64,000 nt of DNA from assembly GCA_003956705.1 (NCBI GenBank), contig QZCP01000446.1, forward strand, positions 124,001-188,000, written 5' to 3'. The first letter of the stretch is position 1. Each line of letters begins with the position of its first letter. A program made the position numbers and the translations under genes. The notes beneath the pieces were generated by a model that was not told where the DNA came from, made no database searches, and saw only the letters and a list, made by a program, of their open reading frames with translations. The stretch comes from Brevipalpus yothersi. Taxonomy: Eukaryota; Arthropoda; Arachnida; Trombidiformes; Tenuipalpidae. Shown piece after piece: positions 13,201 to 23,989 of the stretch.

Positions 13201-13549
13201 AATTAGTGGAGTAATTGTGATTATGTTAAACACATTATTTTGTAAATATCTTGGAACCGAGAATGCTCCTATGGCCTTTGGTTTATCATCCTTCTTCTGC
13301 GGTTTCGCAACTCTAGTCCGACCTATGTTGGTAGGCTATTTTCGTGATAGGACTAATGGTTCCTATGATGGGCTCTTCGATTTGCTTAGCGTTTTTGGTT
13401 TTCTCGCTGGTGCTTTATGGCTTTTGGAACCATTCCTCAACCGTGAAGATGGAAAGCTCGTAGATGGTCCCGATAGTGTTAAAGTTATTCAAGAAACTAT
13501 GGCATTTAAGTCTTCTAATAAGCTGAAAGGCAATGATCAGAAAGTCTAG
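7960..13549 (+). CDS. SLC16-family monocarboxylate-transporter-like protein, 528 aa
   Basis: Four coding exons: 7960-8164, 9496-9639, 12148-12822 and 12987-13549. Every junction is GT-AG in phase 1 and restores one frame of 529 codons. Exon 1 holds TM1 with DRGYAWVIPF, the degenerate counterpart of the MCT signature [D/E]G[G/S]WxW. Exon 2 gives LSGPISGILNSHLAIRT, typical of TM2-3. Exon 3 carries TM5-6 (GFGIGITYVQNPAIINEYF), then a charged cytosolic loop of roughly 110 residues starting at RPKKEKE. Exon 4 has AGDLISRLGSGLF, matching the conserved Asp/Arg of TM8, then the remaining TMs. SLC16 members carry monocarboxylates, aromatic amino acids or related solutes, usually with protons, across the plasma membrane; the substrate cannot be read here. 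Introns 1 and 2 are long (1331 and 2508 nt) and hold microsatellites. A frame-shifted ATG at 7925 was rejected. Confidence 0.88.
10084..10118. repeat. (GA)n microsatellite
   Basis: Perfect GA run of about 35 nt inside SLC16-like intron 2. Confidence 0.95.
10202..10249. repeat. (CT)n microsatellite
   Basis: Perfect CT run of about 48 nt in SLC16-like intron 2, complementary to the GA run just upstream. Confidence 0.95.
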
Positions 13550-14228
13550 TATTTTATAGCTTTTTTTCAAGTAACTAGAGAAACTTCATTCATGATGTTA
13601 TGGTACAAATTCTCTTCAAATTTTTCTAATAATATAGTCTGTGCCTTACATTTAGGATCTCTTTTCAAGGAAAGAAAGAAAAATCTCATCAAAGTTTGTG
13701 AAGTACATAAAGTCTCATATTTCATCAATTGCTTCATTTTTATAACCCATTCACTCATTGTTGTTAATTAATGATTATCTTTTGATATCTTTTGGACATT
13801 TTCCATTTCATTGCAATTTTTCCTAATTTTTTTGAAAAAAATCAAAAATTAATGCATTTCAACACATATCAGCTATCTCTTTTTTCTACAGCGATCGATA
13901 GATTTTTCTGTCTCCTAGTTTCTCAGGTTTTCGAAATTTTCGAATGATAATCGATAAAAGTATCTAACTTAAAAGTTGAAGCTTATTAGTCATTTTATTT
14001 TGTTGTTGACTGTTAGTTTTGATTACGAGCATAGCCAATTAATGCTCTCGCAATCATAGGATGCTTCTTTTGTGTGCATTTTGTGATACAAAAATGACAT
14101 TTTTGTTGTATTAACTATTAATGCTAGCTTTAGCATCGGTAACATAGTCTCAAGTTGCCTCTAGATGATCCACTATTTGGTATGAGCAATTCAGCCGTTA
14201 AAATTTCTTTTCCACATTGATGGTAGCT
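13550..14228. other. Convergent intergenic region
   Basis: AT-rich sequence between the SLC16-like gene and the minus-strand ionotropic-receptor-like gene; it must hold both 3' ends. No RNA gene or repeat was seen. Confidence 0.5.
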
Positions 14229-15443
14229 TCAACAAGTTGAATAGATCAGAATCTCTAGTAAAAAGATTAGAGATGCCAATATGGTGATCAACCCATGGAA
14301 ACGAAGAAAGCTCAAGATAAATTGAATGGCCAGAGGTTTAGCAAAAGGCTCACTTTTACCACTCTGGGTACACCTCATGTTCGGAACAGTATTTGCAATC
14401 TCAAATGATTTGAGACCAAATCTGGATATCATAGTATATATTCCTCTTTCCATATTAGCATAGGCCCAGTTGATCGCATTTTTCATGCCATATCTATCCA
14501 TGTATCGATGTAGATAAATAGTTTGTGGTCGAGAAATTATGGGATTTCGTGACTTGTGGATTTTTTCTGAAAATATTTCACCAGGCTCTGCGAACATACA
14601 AACAGGCGAAATCATGAAATCAATCAAGCTACCCTCGGTGAGGGTACATGAATCTTTGGACTTGACCATTTTCCAAACCTCCAGAACATCGGCTCTCGCT
14701 CCGGTGAAATCAATATGTATATCTTTCAGGGAATCCAAACGTGTATGTAGAGCCTCTTCACAGTAGTATTGGCTAGAAAATGTGAGAGTCAAATTTGCTC
14801 TTCTAAGATCACTGATTGTGTCAATCCTTCGACCTCTATCTAGAATGATTCTCTCAGTATTAATAAGGGTTGAGAGAATAACTTTGATGAAAAATAAGAA
14901 TAAAGTTATCATGAAAATAATTTTCATCGTTTCGTGATGATTCCATAATTTTCCACTTTTCTGATTGAATATTAGAAGGGAAAATTTCCAAAATACTTGA
15001 CTTGCAGATAGTGATAATGAAAATTTGAGTAAAATTATGAAGAAACTGCAAAGTAACAGGAAATATAATCGCGATTCGTCATCAATAGCTTTCACATTTT
15101 CATCAAGACCTTGCATTCTCAGCTCTTTCTTTCCAGTAACTTTGCTCAGCAGAAAACAATCAAGAGCTTCGAATGATGGACCAGTCGTTATGTTGACTGG
15201 AAGTTCAGGAGGATCTGGAATCGCTCGGATAACATCAGCTTTAATTCCCAAACAATTTATGAGTGGCCTGATCAGTTGGTGTATATCAATAAAGGTAGCA
15301 TTTCGAGGGAAAAACAAAAACTTTGCTAGCTTGGAGCCAAAAGGACTTGACAATTTTCCAGTCTTGTCAATCTGTAACCAATCAGTTGCTTTGACGGTGA
15401 AACGAAGAGACATTTTCAAGAGAAGCAGATTCAGATTTCGTGA
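14229..15443 (-). CDS. Ionotropic-receptor-like (IR/iGluR family) chemoreceptor, 5' exons not found
   Basis: A long uninterrupted frame from 15443 to the stop at 14229. ATG at 15413 would give 394 aa, but the frame stays open upstream to a good acceptor (ATTTTCAG|TCACGA, exon start 15443), so this is probably the last exon. Order of elements: ligand-binding half S1 (residues ~1-110), TM1 (LYFLLLCSFFIILLKFSL), a short pore segment, TM2/3 (IIFMITLFLFFIKVILSTLI) followed by IDTISDLRRANLTL like the start of S2, S2 with cysteines, and a last TM (LITILASLIFLLEILIY). This S1-TM-pore-TM-S2-TM order is characteristic of iGluR/IR proteins. The canonical SYTANLAAF gate motif is not present, as in divergent IRs. 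It shares FPRN and its general layout with the partial gene at 63 kb. Chemosensory function is inferred. Confidence 0.72.
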   Translation of the reverse strand, partial: SRNLNLLLLKMSLRFTVKATDWLQIDKTGKLSSPFGSKLAKFLFFPRNATFIDIHQLIRPLINCLGIKADVIRAIPDPPELPVNITTGPSFEALDCFLLSKVTGKKELRMQGLDENVKAIDDESRLYFLLLCSFFIILLKFSLSLSASQVFWKFSLLIFNQKSGKLWNHHETMKIIFMITLFLFFIKVILSTLINTERIILDRGRRIDTISDLRRANLTLTFSSQYYCEEALHTRLDSLKDIHIDFTGARADVLEVWKMVKSKDSCTLTEGSLIDFMISPVCMFAEPGEIFSEKIHKSRNPIISRPQTIYLHRYMDRYGMKNAINWAYANMERGIYTMISRFGLKSFEIANTVPNMRCTQSGKSEPFAKPLAIQFILSFLRFHGLITILASLIFLLEILIYSTC

Positions 15444-16303
15444 CTGAAAATTTATTTAGAAATTATTGAGATATTGAAGGTGAATGGAATACTGATCCTT
15501 CTGGTGGACTGAAAAGAGGGGAATCCTCTGTACGTGATCTTAAAGAAAAAAACAAAATAAGAGAATCCTGCATGGAGAGTACAAAATGTTTATGGTATAT
15601 CAAATGATGTCAAATGCTAATAGCGGATAGAAATGGAACCAGCAACCAGAAAAAATGTACTATCATGGAAAAAGTTTATTTGCACCAATTTCGCAACATT
15701 GTTTGGAAGGACAAGAGAATAGTGCTTAATGGCTTCTTTATTTTAATTCTTTATTCAATAATATCTCAAATATCTATCATGGTTCGTCTTTGAAGATATA
15801 TAAGAATAATTCAGATTCTCAGATGAAGTCTCAAATCGATTGAGAATTGAAAGAGAAGCTTAAATGATCTGAATAGGGATAGGGAGAGAATGATATCATG
15901 ATGCTTGTTTGTGCTAAGAATTAAGATTGTACCTTTTCTTAGAGGTAGAGAAGTAGACATTATTGTTTCAAGTCAATGTATTTCTCTGTGAAGAGCAATC
16001 GTTTAAGATTTGTCAAGTTGGTCTTCTGATTCATGAAGTATTTCTCACATTAGAAGAATTTGAGAGGATAAATGGATAGAGGAATGTTTTTCTCTTGAAT
16101 TACGATCCTGTGTATTTATTGATTGTCAATAGTTTAAGCTCGAGAAGCCCCGAATCGCTGAATGGTGGGTTCATTGGGGGAGAAGGTTAAATAGTTTGAT
16201 ATTTTTTTGAGAGGACAGAGTTTTCATCCTCTGTTTCAGGAGAATAGTAAAAGTGAGTATAAATTATTCATGGAAACATTAGATATTCACATCATTGCAT
16301 GCT
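15444..16303. other. Region between IR-like and ENPP genes
   Basis: May contain upstream exons of the IR-like gene, but I could not pick one with confidence. A TTTATT (AATAAA on the minus strand) at 16115-16120 could be the ENPP poly(A) signal. Confidence 0.35.
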
Positions 16304-17917
16304 TTAGCGTAAAAATTCTTTGGTCACATCGAGTGTTCCGTTATACTTATATTTAGGATCTGGAGGTAGATTTATCAGCTTCATCATGAGAGGATATAGA
16401 TCTATATCATAGAATGATTTGTTCTGCTCAAAATTTGCGCGAAAATCAGGACCATGTCCTAGGAAGAGGGCTCGTAAATCCATCAGTTCGTTATCATACC
16501 CATGATTACCCCATGTTTTGCCAGGCTTTTTCCAACACTGTACGCAAAGTTCCAAATGATGGTCAGCTACCAACACTAGATCACCGATTCTTCGATTATA
16601 TCTGTAGAGAAGAAGTAAAGAGAAGGTAATTCTTAGGTGCTGGAAATTTTCCATCTTCCCAATACAGTTTTGGAACTTTTAACAGAGATGATTACAGACT
16701 AGGGTTGGTTCTTTTTCATGGCTCAGTTCATGTTCAGAATTTTGTCTATTTGAAAGTATGCACCCTAACCAGGTAGGAGTGATGAAAAAAATTCATTCTA
16801 GGATTGAAACTCACCGATATTTGAATCTTTCCGGAATCTCCTCTCGTTGATAAACTTCAAAGGGCTTTTCAGAAGAGAGATTCTTGAACATCTCATATAC
16901 TTGCTCAAATTTTCCTTCATTCGGCCATACATTGAGCACTGCAGTTGAAGCTTTCTCTACCTCGTATAAACTCATATCGGTGGTCTTGGTCAGATCTAAA
17001 GATTCATTTACAATTGCGAACCCATGATCGCTCACCACCATAAGATTGGTATCTGAGTAGAAATGATTTTCCATCAAACTATCCACCAATATGCCTACCA
17101 CTTCATCCGCAAGACCAACAGCTTTCCAAACTTCATCAGAAAAAGGAGGATACACATGTGATGTTGCATCGGGTTCATCGAAATAAACCAGAACGAGATT
17201 GGCACGATCATCGGCTTTCATCCATTCTATCATCTGTTTTGTATGATTTCTGTACAATTCAATCTTTTCCTCTCCTCCTTTGGCTGGTGTGAAAGGAATT
17301 TGATAGTCAGAATGCTGACCTTGATAGGTGGACATTGAACCAGGCCACATAATAGTTCCACTATGACCATTCTTGGATGAAATTTGATTGGCAACCTTAT
17401 TGATTTCATGACATGAAGATCGAATGAATAGATCTCGTCAAGAAATGATAGATATTTTCAAACCATTTAATAATCAACTCACCCAAATTGGTCTAGAATA
17501 ACCGTTATCCCACCAGAATGGACTATTATTCGCTTTTTGAAAGTGTACATTGAATTCTGGATCATACATATTGTTGCTCACTACACCATGATTTTCTTCA
17601 TACAGTCCAGTGGTCATTGACAGATGATTTGGAAAAGTTAACGAAGTAAACATTGGCTTCATCTTACCAAAGGAACCAGCCTGCTTGAGTTTCCATAGAT
17701 TCGGGGTTCTGTCCTCACTGATATAATCAGGACGGAATCCATCAAGAGATAGTACAATCAAAAATTTTCCCGAAGAATCACTTGATTTGGCTCCATTCAG
17801 TATGATGATGAGAACCGAAAAAAACAAAATTGATAAAACAGTAAATGAGCCCAGAACAAGAATCAAAATACCACGAGTGTTCATGTTTTCTGATTCGCTA
17901 GAAGAAAAATCAATCAA
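16304..17917 (-). CDS. Ectonucleotide pyrophosphatase/phosphodiesterase (ENPP), 437 aa
   Basis: Three exons on the minus strand: 17483-17917, 16815-17395 and 16304-16601, with GT-AG introns in phases 0 and 2 that restore 438 codons. ENPPs are zinc enzymes that hydrolyse nucleotide or phospholipid phosphodiester bonds outside the cell. Visible catalytic elements: metal Asp59 in LSLDGFRPDY, the nucleophile Thr94 in SLTFPNH, then VLVYFDEPDATSHVYPP (Asp and His metal ligands), VVSDHGF (Asp-His) and GNHGYDN (the last His). All the usual bimetal ligands appear present. An uncleaved signal-anchor-like TM lies at residues ~16-40 and no C-terminal TM is seen, so type II topology like ENPP1/3 is inferred. 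However, the somatomedin-B and nuclease-like domains of ENPP1-3 are absent and the length resembles ENPP4/5. The substrate cannot be predicted. Confidence 0.9.
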
Positions 17918-19857
17918 ATTGCTATCAGAATTGAAACTATTCTAATTGATTCTTCTTCCTCTTCTAATTGATCACCAGGAAGTATTAACATGGAAACTGA
18001 ACTCACCATTGAGACATCATGAGTGAAAGTGTAAGCTCATTTTTATCCAGAACCTATTTATTAGAATTGTGATTGAGATAAGATAATTAATTATCACCTT
18101 TGCACTCGATTGAGCTGAACACTGACTACCTGGATGGTATCAAAATACCACCTCTACGAATCAAAATGCTCTTATCATTTAGATACCTTTCACCATGAAA
18201 CTGCATACCAGTCCGTGACTCATGACTATGCTTACCATGGATGGCAAAAATTTTCGATTGTTCTTATGATGATTCTAGATAATCAGAAGCTATTCGCCAA
18301 TTAACCACAAGCCGACATGCAACTGATGAGCTGAACCATTGGTATTCATTTTCAAGATGATTGAAAAACGCTTCCATTTATCAGATAAAGTAGATTTCAA
18401 TTCATCTATCTCCATTATTCACCGTTATGAAGTTAGATTGGTACGAAAATTTATATTAGTTTCTTGTCACAGGGGTTGTTAAACATCTCAGTTAAAATGA
18501 AGGCATCATGCCCCCTTAAATTTGACATGTTTGTTGGATAAATTCAATCCAACCAATGTGTTATTTTCATGTTCCCTTTCTTTCGTTGAAAATGCATCTC
18601 TTTATTTGTCTAAACAATTAATTATGACTCACAATTCGTCAGTACATTGGCATTCTCTGATCAAGTATCAGTTCGATAATGAGTTCATTAGAATTATGCA
18701 TGAAACTGACTAATAATTTTGCAACCTAAGCAATAATCAGCTCCCAGGTAACAATATATATCGAGTAAATAGTCCCTGGTCAACATCATTTTATCAAAGT
18801 ATGAACACCATGTGACCACGAGAAACGTCCTCACAGATAAGCAAGGAAATTGAATTGATTCTTCATCCCTATTTCTGAGTCAGCTCATGATGAATCTCTT
18901 GATAACAATGAAAGTTTGAGCAAATTGTTCGTACATGGGAACTTTTAATCCTATATAAAATAGTTTCAAGCAGACAATTCTGAATCATATGATGTATTGA
19001 AAATTTTGATGAACCAACTTGAGACTGGCTCGACGATTTCTGATGGAGAATTAATAGGAAGAAAAAGAACTTCAATCGGCCATCCAAAACCGATCCGCAT
19101 TGTTTTTGATTTGCTGAAAATTAGGTTAATTCATCAAGACATAGCTTCTTGTAAGTACAAGATTCTTACTATAAGCTGATCATAGTATCTTGTAAGTTCC
19201 AGGGGTTTTAAGGAGAGAGGATCATCTGATTGCTGAAAACTCTCGAATGACTGATATAAAGTATTGGTGCTTTTCTAAGGGCTATGGTTGAAAGCTATAG
19301 CATATCGAGATATTCTCCCATGTTTCAGGAGTCTCTAAACTGAATAATGAAGGATGAAATATTCATAGCTTCAAGTCTAGAAAGTTGTCCTCTAGTCAGA
19401 TTTTTTGCCGTTTCTCTTTTCATAGGTCTGAACATGAATACTTTCATTTCGATCAATTCATCTTGGACAGAATAATGGATATAGTCATCATCCGCAATCA
19501 TAATCAGTGACCTGTTATATGAGCTGATTTTTTGACTCATAAAACACATAAAATATGTTCTTGGAAGAATGATCAATTTATTTGATGTCATCTGAGGTTT
19601 GCTAGACTATTAAGTACAATTGAAGTTATTATTGATGCTTTTCATGATTCATATTGTGATATGGAATAGTTCATATTGAGATGGAATGAGAATGAACTTA
19701 TTACTGTGTTCCAGCTCGATTATTCTTAAATCGACATTAAAGTCACCGTGTTCTCCGGATGTATAGAAAATTCATTTGTATGCACAAAAATTAGATATCT
19801 TGACTAGATGTCTCACTTTGAAAATAAAGATAAGCTCAAAAGTATGTTCCATGACTG
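17918..19857. other. Intergenic region
   Basis: Contains a plus-strand ORF at 18997-19179 and a minus ORF at 19325-19591 (88 codons, begins MTSNKLIILPRTYF). The second is moderately coding-like but unrecognised. The first includes GRKRTSIGHPKPIRIVFDLL, reminiscent of the RPIxVxF pattern in retroelement ORF1-like proteins. Neither can be called a gene. Confidence 0.35.
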
Positions 19858-21450
19858 CTAATGAGTAGCAGCACATGGATTATAAGATGCAAAAACTTTA
19901 CCATAACTTATGAGATAGAAAGAAATAATTGCACCTAAAAATGAGCCAATTTGGGTGAACACTCCAACCCAAAATAGTGCGACATGACTTTGCTTGGCAT
20001 GATCTCGAAACAAAGATGCTATACACGATTTAACATAGGAAAATGTTCCTGTAAATGAGACCCAAGATAGGATGAGGAATAGAGTACCAAGTGGATCCAT
20101 TTGTAGAGGTGGATGAGGACTCATCAACGCTGTAATGATAATGTAAATGGTGCAAATTGTTCCATAAAATATGCACACATTGATAACTATCAAATTAATC
20201 TTTTTCTTATAGTAAAAAGCAAAGAATGAACAGATTGGATTAGCGAGACCAGCCAGCTTAACAGCCATGTTATATGCCAAAGTACCGTAAGGAGCACAGG
20301 AATAACTTTGTATTGATGGCATGAATCCATTAGTTAAACAGCAAACTAATGCTTGAATCACCAGAAGATATCTGAATCTTGAGTTATTGAGAATAAACGT
20401 ATTACTTTGTTCCACAATAGATGAGTCTGGGGGTGTCTCTTGTTCATCTTGATCGAGATTATTTTCATCTTCTTGGACTCGCTCCGATTTACAGAGGGAA
20501 GAATTCAATAATGTAAATGAAACCCAACTAAATATCATGATAGTGACCAGAACTATGCAAAAAATGCTTGTCGAAAATGCAGGCTCTGGATAGTGGGGTT
20601 TCAAGGAGTAATGTTCTGATCCATTGATGATGCGACTAACGTTTACGCACGTTGGATTCCCACCTACACCTAATGAGAGAGATAAGGTGAGATAAATCAT
20701 ATTATCATTTAGAGAATCTTTCGCTCCTATAGTCATCTGATAGATTGATAGGCTCATTCGATTGGCATCCTATTCATCTGATACAGAGTAATGAAGTTAT
20801 ACAAACCTTGAAATAGAGAGATCATACTCGGTAAGAAGCCACTAAGACCTTCGCCAATGAAAAAGGCCATAAGATATTTTGATTGAAAATTTGCCATGAA
20901 TGGTAAATACAACACAGAAGATGTACAATCAACGATGGCTAAGGCAAAGGTTAAAATAAGAAATGGTAAACTTCGATCCTTGCCACCAATATTGACAGTA
21001 TGTCGCCAGAAAATGGCCAAAAGTGCTGAAGCAATTGTTCCAATGAATAATGTGATATGAATTGCTTTATCTTCATGTTGCTGTGAGGAGAACAGAAAAT
21101 TTCACTTATTCATTCCATTAAATTTCAATCAACAGACACTGACAACTTCTTCCAATTAATTTACCCTGAAGTACATTTTGATTGATCTCATCATAGTGTC
21201 AGTGTTCTTTCACCTACAGATAAATACTCACTTTCCATTTCTTGCGAGAAAATCCATAGATAATTGGACCAATATTTGCGATTTGTATTAAAAGCACAAT
21301 TTGAGAAGCTATGCCCCACTTTTCGGGTAATTGAGTGGTGAGTATTGGCGTTTGGGTCCATAAGCCATTGATCGCAACCCAGGAACTGATTCCAAGAGCT
21401 GCGGCAAATACATCGACCATGAATCGTCTTTTCTCGAAGAAAGTTGACAT
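19858..21450 (-). CDS. SLC52-family riboflavin transporter, 434 aa
   Basis: Three exons on the minus strand: 21232-21450, 20807-21080 and 19858-20669, with phase 0 and 1 introns giving 435 codons. Exon 1 encodes TM1-2 with ALGISSWVAINGLWTQTP and IQIANIGPIIYGF, close to the N-terminal signature of vertebrate RFVTs. Exon 2 has LAIVDCTSSVLYLPFM and FFIGEGLSGFLPSMISLFQG, also highly typical. Exon 3 carries the extracellular Cys-containing loop (GVGGNPTC), an acidic cytosolic loop (QEDENNLDQDEQETPPD) and the C-terminal TMs with FTQIGSFLGAIISFYLI. The start at 21450 gives an N-terminus of the expected length; the in-frame upstream TTG was rejected. RFVTs import riboflavin (vitamin B2) at the plasma membrane. 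A TATA box at 21638-21646 fits a short 5' UTR, possibly with an intron ending TTCTTTTAG near 21551. Confidence 0.9.
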
Positions 21451-21637
21451 AATTCTTGATTGTGTGAGTCCAGATCTCAATGTACTAAAATCTTTGGCAG
21501 TAAACAATTGAGAAGAAAATTGGGAGAAAGAACACGCCAAGAATACCAACAGCTAAAAGAACAAGACAGATCATCAACGAACTTAATGCCTGAGGAGTAT
21601 CACAAACGATAGACACGAGTGTGTAACGGCACTCTGG

Positions 21638-21646
21638 CTTTATATA
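21638..21646 (-). promoter_or_regulatory. TATA box of the riboflavin transporter gene
   Basis: TATATAAAG on the minus strand inside a locally GC-richer context, about 190 nt upstream of the SLC52-like start codon. Confidence 0.5.
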
Positions 21647-21810
21647 TGCCCAGAAACAATGTAATATGAGTAACTCATACTATTTATCACTAAGATATCA
21701 TTTCCATGGTGGAAAATATTTTTTGCACATTCTTTTCCGTATACTATTCAGATAGGTGGATGAATCAGCCTGATTGTGAACAGAATTACTTTGCCCTAAT
21801 CTTTTTGCGC

Positions 21811-21811
<1 letters not shown>

Positions 21812-21844
<33 letters not shown>
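21812..21844. repeat. (TC)n microsatellite
   Basis: TC run of about 33 nt, followed by TATTTATTTATTCATCTATC tetranucleotide-like sequence. Confidence 0.9.
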
Positions 21845-21846
<2 letters not shown>

Positions 21847-22085
21847 ATTTATTTATTCATCTATCTATCTTTCCTAAACATGTGAGGACAACGTGTCTCA
21901 TTACTTGATGGCAATAAACTTTCAAACTTGATTAAAGCCTACCTGCAGCTCAACATTGCATCTGCTTGCACCATGTTTTACTAGGCAGAGTCAAATGATT
22001 TCAATTTAACCAATTAGTTCTACCAGATATACACATGTAGTTGTAATCAGAACTATTTAGCTCATCAAATGCCAATTTCTTTGAC

Positions 22086-22460
22086 TCATTTTGATGAGTC
22101 AATCAAGGAGGTGATACCAAATTCCTCCCTCAATGATCTAAAAGGGGGAAAGTTTCCAGTTGATAAGAGAGGGACTGAATCTTGGCTACAGGGAGAATTT
22201 GATACAGCCTCGATGATTTCCGAAGCAATCTTATAGAGTGAATATTGTGAAAAATTTTTGAAGTTACTCAATTCATGATGAACCTTACTTAAGAGAAGAT
22301 CCTTCAAAATTTGTAAATCAAAGATTGAATTGATGATAGAATAACTACTAATATATACTCTGTTAAGGAATAGATAGTATTTTTGATGATTTGCATCGAG
22401 TCCTGTCGATTGAGTATGAAGCTTACAACCCCCTCTGAGCATTCCTTTTCGATTGCTCAT
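22086..22460 (-). CDS. Hypothetical ORF, 124 aa
   Basis: A complete minus-strand ATG-to-stop frame. The N-terminal third is basic (MSNRKGMLRGGCKL). The middle is rich in leucine and could form helices (DLQILKDLLLSKVHHELSNF, then SLYKIASEIIEAVSN). It lacks a signal peptide and TM segments. It sits upstream of and divergent from the GM2-activator-like gene. I do not recognise it; length and composition alone make it a candidate, and it could be a chance ORF or an exon of a larger gene. Confidence 0.3.
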   Translation of the reverse strand: MSNRKGMLRGGCKLHTQSTGLDANHQKYYLFLNRVYISSYSIINSIFDLQILKDLLLSKVHHELSNFKNFSQYSLYKIASEIIEAVSNSPCSQDSVPLLSTGNFPPFRSLREEFGITSLIDSSK

Positions 22461-22600
22461 CTCTTTTATCTTTGTATTCTTGAATTATCCAGGATGAATC
22501 ATAAATCATTTGACTAATTTTATCATGTCCACTTATTGTTCCCCAGTAATCTGATCAAAGTTCCTCCAAAAATATCCCAAGAGGTGTGTTTTAGAACTGC

Positions 22601-22607
22601 TATAAAA
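22601..22607 (+). promoter_or_regulatory. TATA box of the GM2-activator-like gene
   Basis: TATAAAA 90 nt upstream of the ATG at 22697; initiation about 30 nt downstream would give a 5' leader of ~65 nt. The ORF extension upstream to a TTG at 22616 would overlap this leader and was rejected. Confidence 0.55.
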
Positions 22608-22696
22608 TTCGATGATTGAAATATGGGTGTATCATTCTTCTTTCAACGTCCACAACCAATCATCGTTTCGAATTCAACTCTCAATTTCTTAACATT

Positions 22697-23357
22697 ATGA
22701 TTCAAGTTCTTGTGTTTCTTCTACTCCGCGCAGCTCTTGTACATTCGAATTTCAGAGACCCTTTTTCATGGGACGATAGTTGCTCACCAAATGATCCCGC
22801 TCTCAAGATACGCTTCCTATCAGTGTCTGGTGATCCAATTGAATTCTCAGAAGATCAACCAATAATGGCTTCACTAAACTCGGTTATTAAACATGATATA
22901 GGAACTGATATTACAGCCATTGTTGAAATAAAGAAGAAGGAAACTTTCTTCTTTGTTGATATTCCTTGTATTGGTGGCTTCGGTTCTTGTAGTTTCAATT
23001 TGTGTGATTTGGTGACAGACGAAAGTGGTCCTCTGTGTTCTGTTCTGCAACAGATGGGCAAAGAATGCTCTTGTCCGTTGGAAATCGGTGAATATCATCT
23101 TGAAGAGTACACATTTGAAGTTGATCCATCCATCATTCCCGAACCAATAAGAACTTTCGGAAATGTAAGTTACCCGAGTGATTAGCATTTTTTTATCGAA
23201 TCAACTCATTATTCCTATTTATTACTAGGGTCAATATGTAATGAAAACGACTCTGACTGATGGTGATGGATACACTGTTTTCTGTCTTTTTACTGAAGCT
23301 TCGGTTAAATTCGACGATGAGCAACAGATTTCCATTTCTTTCAATCGAACCTTTTGA
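22697..23357 (+). CDS. Secreted ML-domain protein, GM2-activator-like, 198 aa
   Basis: Exons 22697-23164 and 23229-23357, separated by a 64-nt phase-0 intron. A signal peptide (MIQVLVFLLLRAALVHS) is followed by FSWDDSC, then DPIEFS, DIPCIGGFGSCSFNLCDLV, ECSCPLEIGEYHLEEYTF and GQYVMKTTLTDGDG. The order FSWDxC, IPC...GSC...NLC, CxCP..xGxY and the terminal GxY strand is that of the GM2 ganglioside activator subclass of ML (MD-2-related lipid-recognition) proteins, rather than the NPC2/group-2 mite-allergen subclass. Known GM2A extracts glycolipid from lysosomal membranes for hexosaminidase A; arthropod relatives are secreted lipid binders whose ligands are mostly unknown. Eight or more cysteines could form the conserved disulphides. 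A TATA box lies at 22601 and a poly(A) signal at 23423. Confidence 0.85.
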
Positions 23358-23422
23358 GCAAAGCGCATCGTGATGAGATTTAACTTTTCAAAATATAATC
23401 TGTGACACTACAATGAACTGAA

Positions 23423-23428
23423 AATAAA
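23423..23428 (+). other. Poly(A) signal AATAAA
   Basis: Hexamer 66 nt downstream of the GM2-activator-like stop codon. Confidence 0.6.
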
Positions 23429-23989
23429 ATTTCGTGAATTCTTAAAATCATATCCGTCTAAGTAACAGTAACAGCAACAATGAAGTATATACAGTATGTA
23501 GTTACTCATCAGAATATCTTCGCTCCCTTTCTAATTAAGCAAGAACCATCATTTTATCCAATTTTCTCTCCAAGCTACAGTTCAGCATCATGTTGCTCTT
23601 CTGAAATACTTCTTCAAGACCAGATTTATTATTCGAATAGTTGAGTTGCACTTGATATCTTCAATTTAAAAGCTACATTGCATGTACATTGTGATAAACA
23701 TCAGACTTAACTGTAGGTTGATATTTTTCGACATAATAGAAGTACTTTGATAGGAATCAGTTAGTCAAATAGTCACAATTGTGGGTAAGAAAACTGATCA
23801 CTCGAATCATGATGCTTATCGAGCTGAAACATTCGATATCGCAGATATCAGAATTGGAGCAAAAGTATTTCACGAGAATGAAAAACAATTTACCAATTAC
23901 TCTTAATAATAACCAGATTCATCATCAATGGGAAACTTGCCTAGAGAATACATGCTGGATTAATGATTGGAGCCTTCAAAAAGTTCAGT

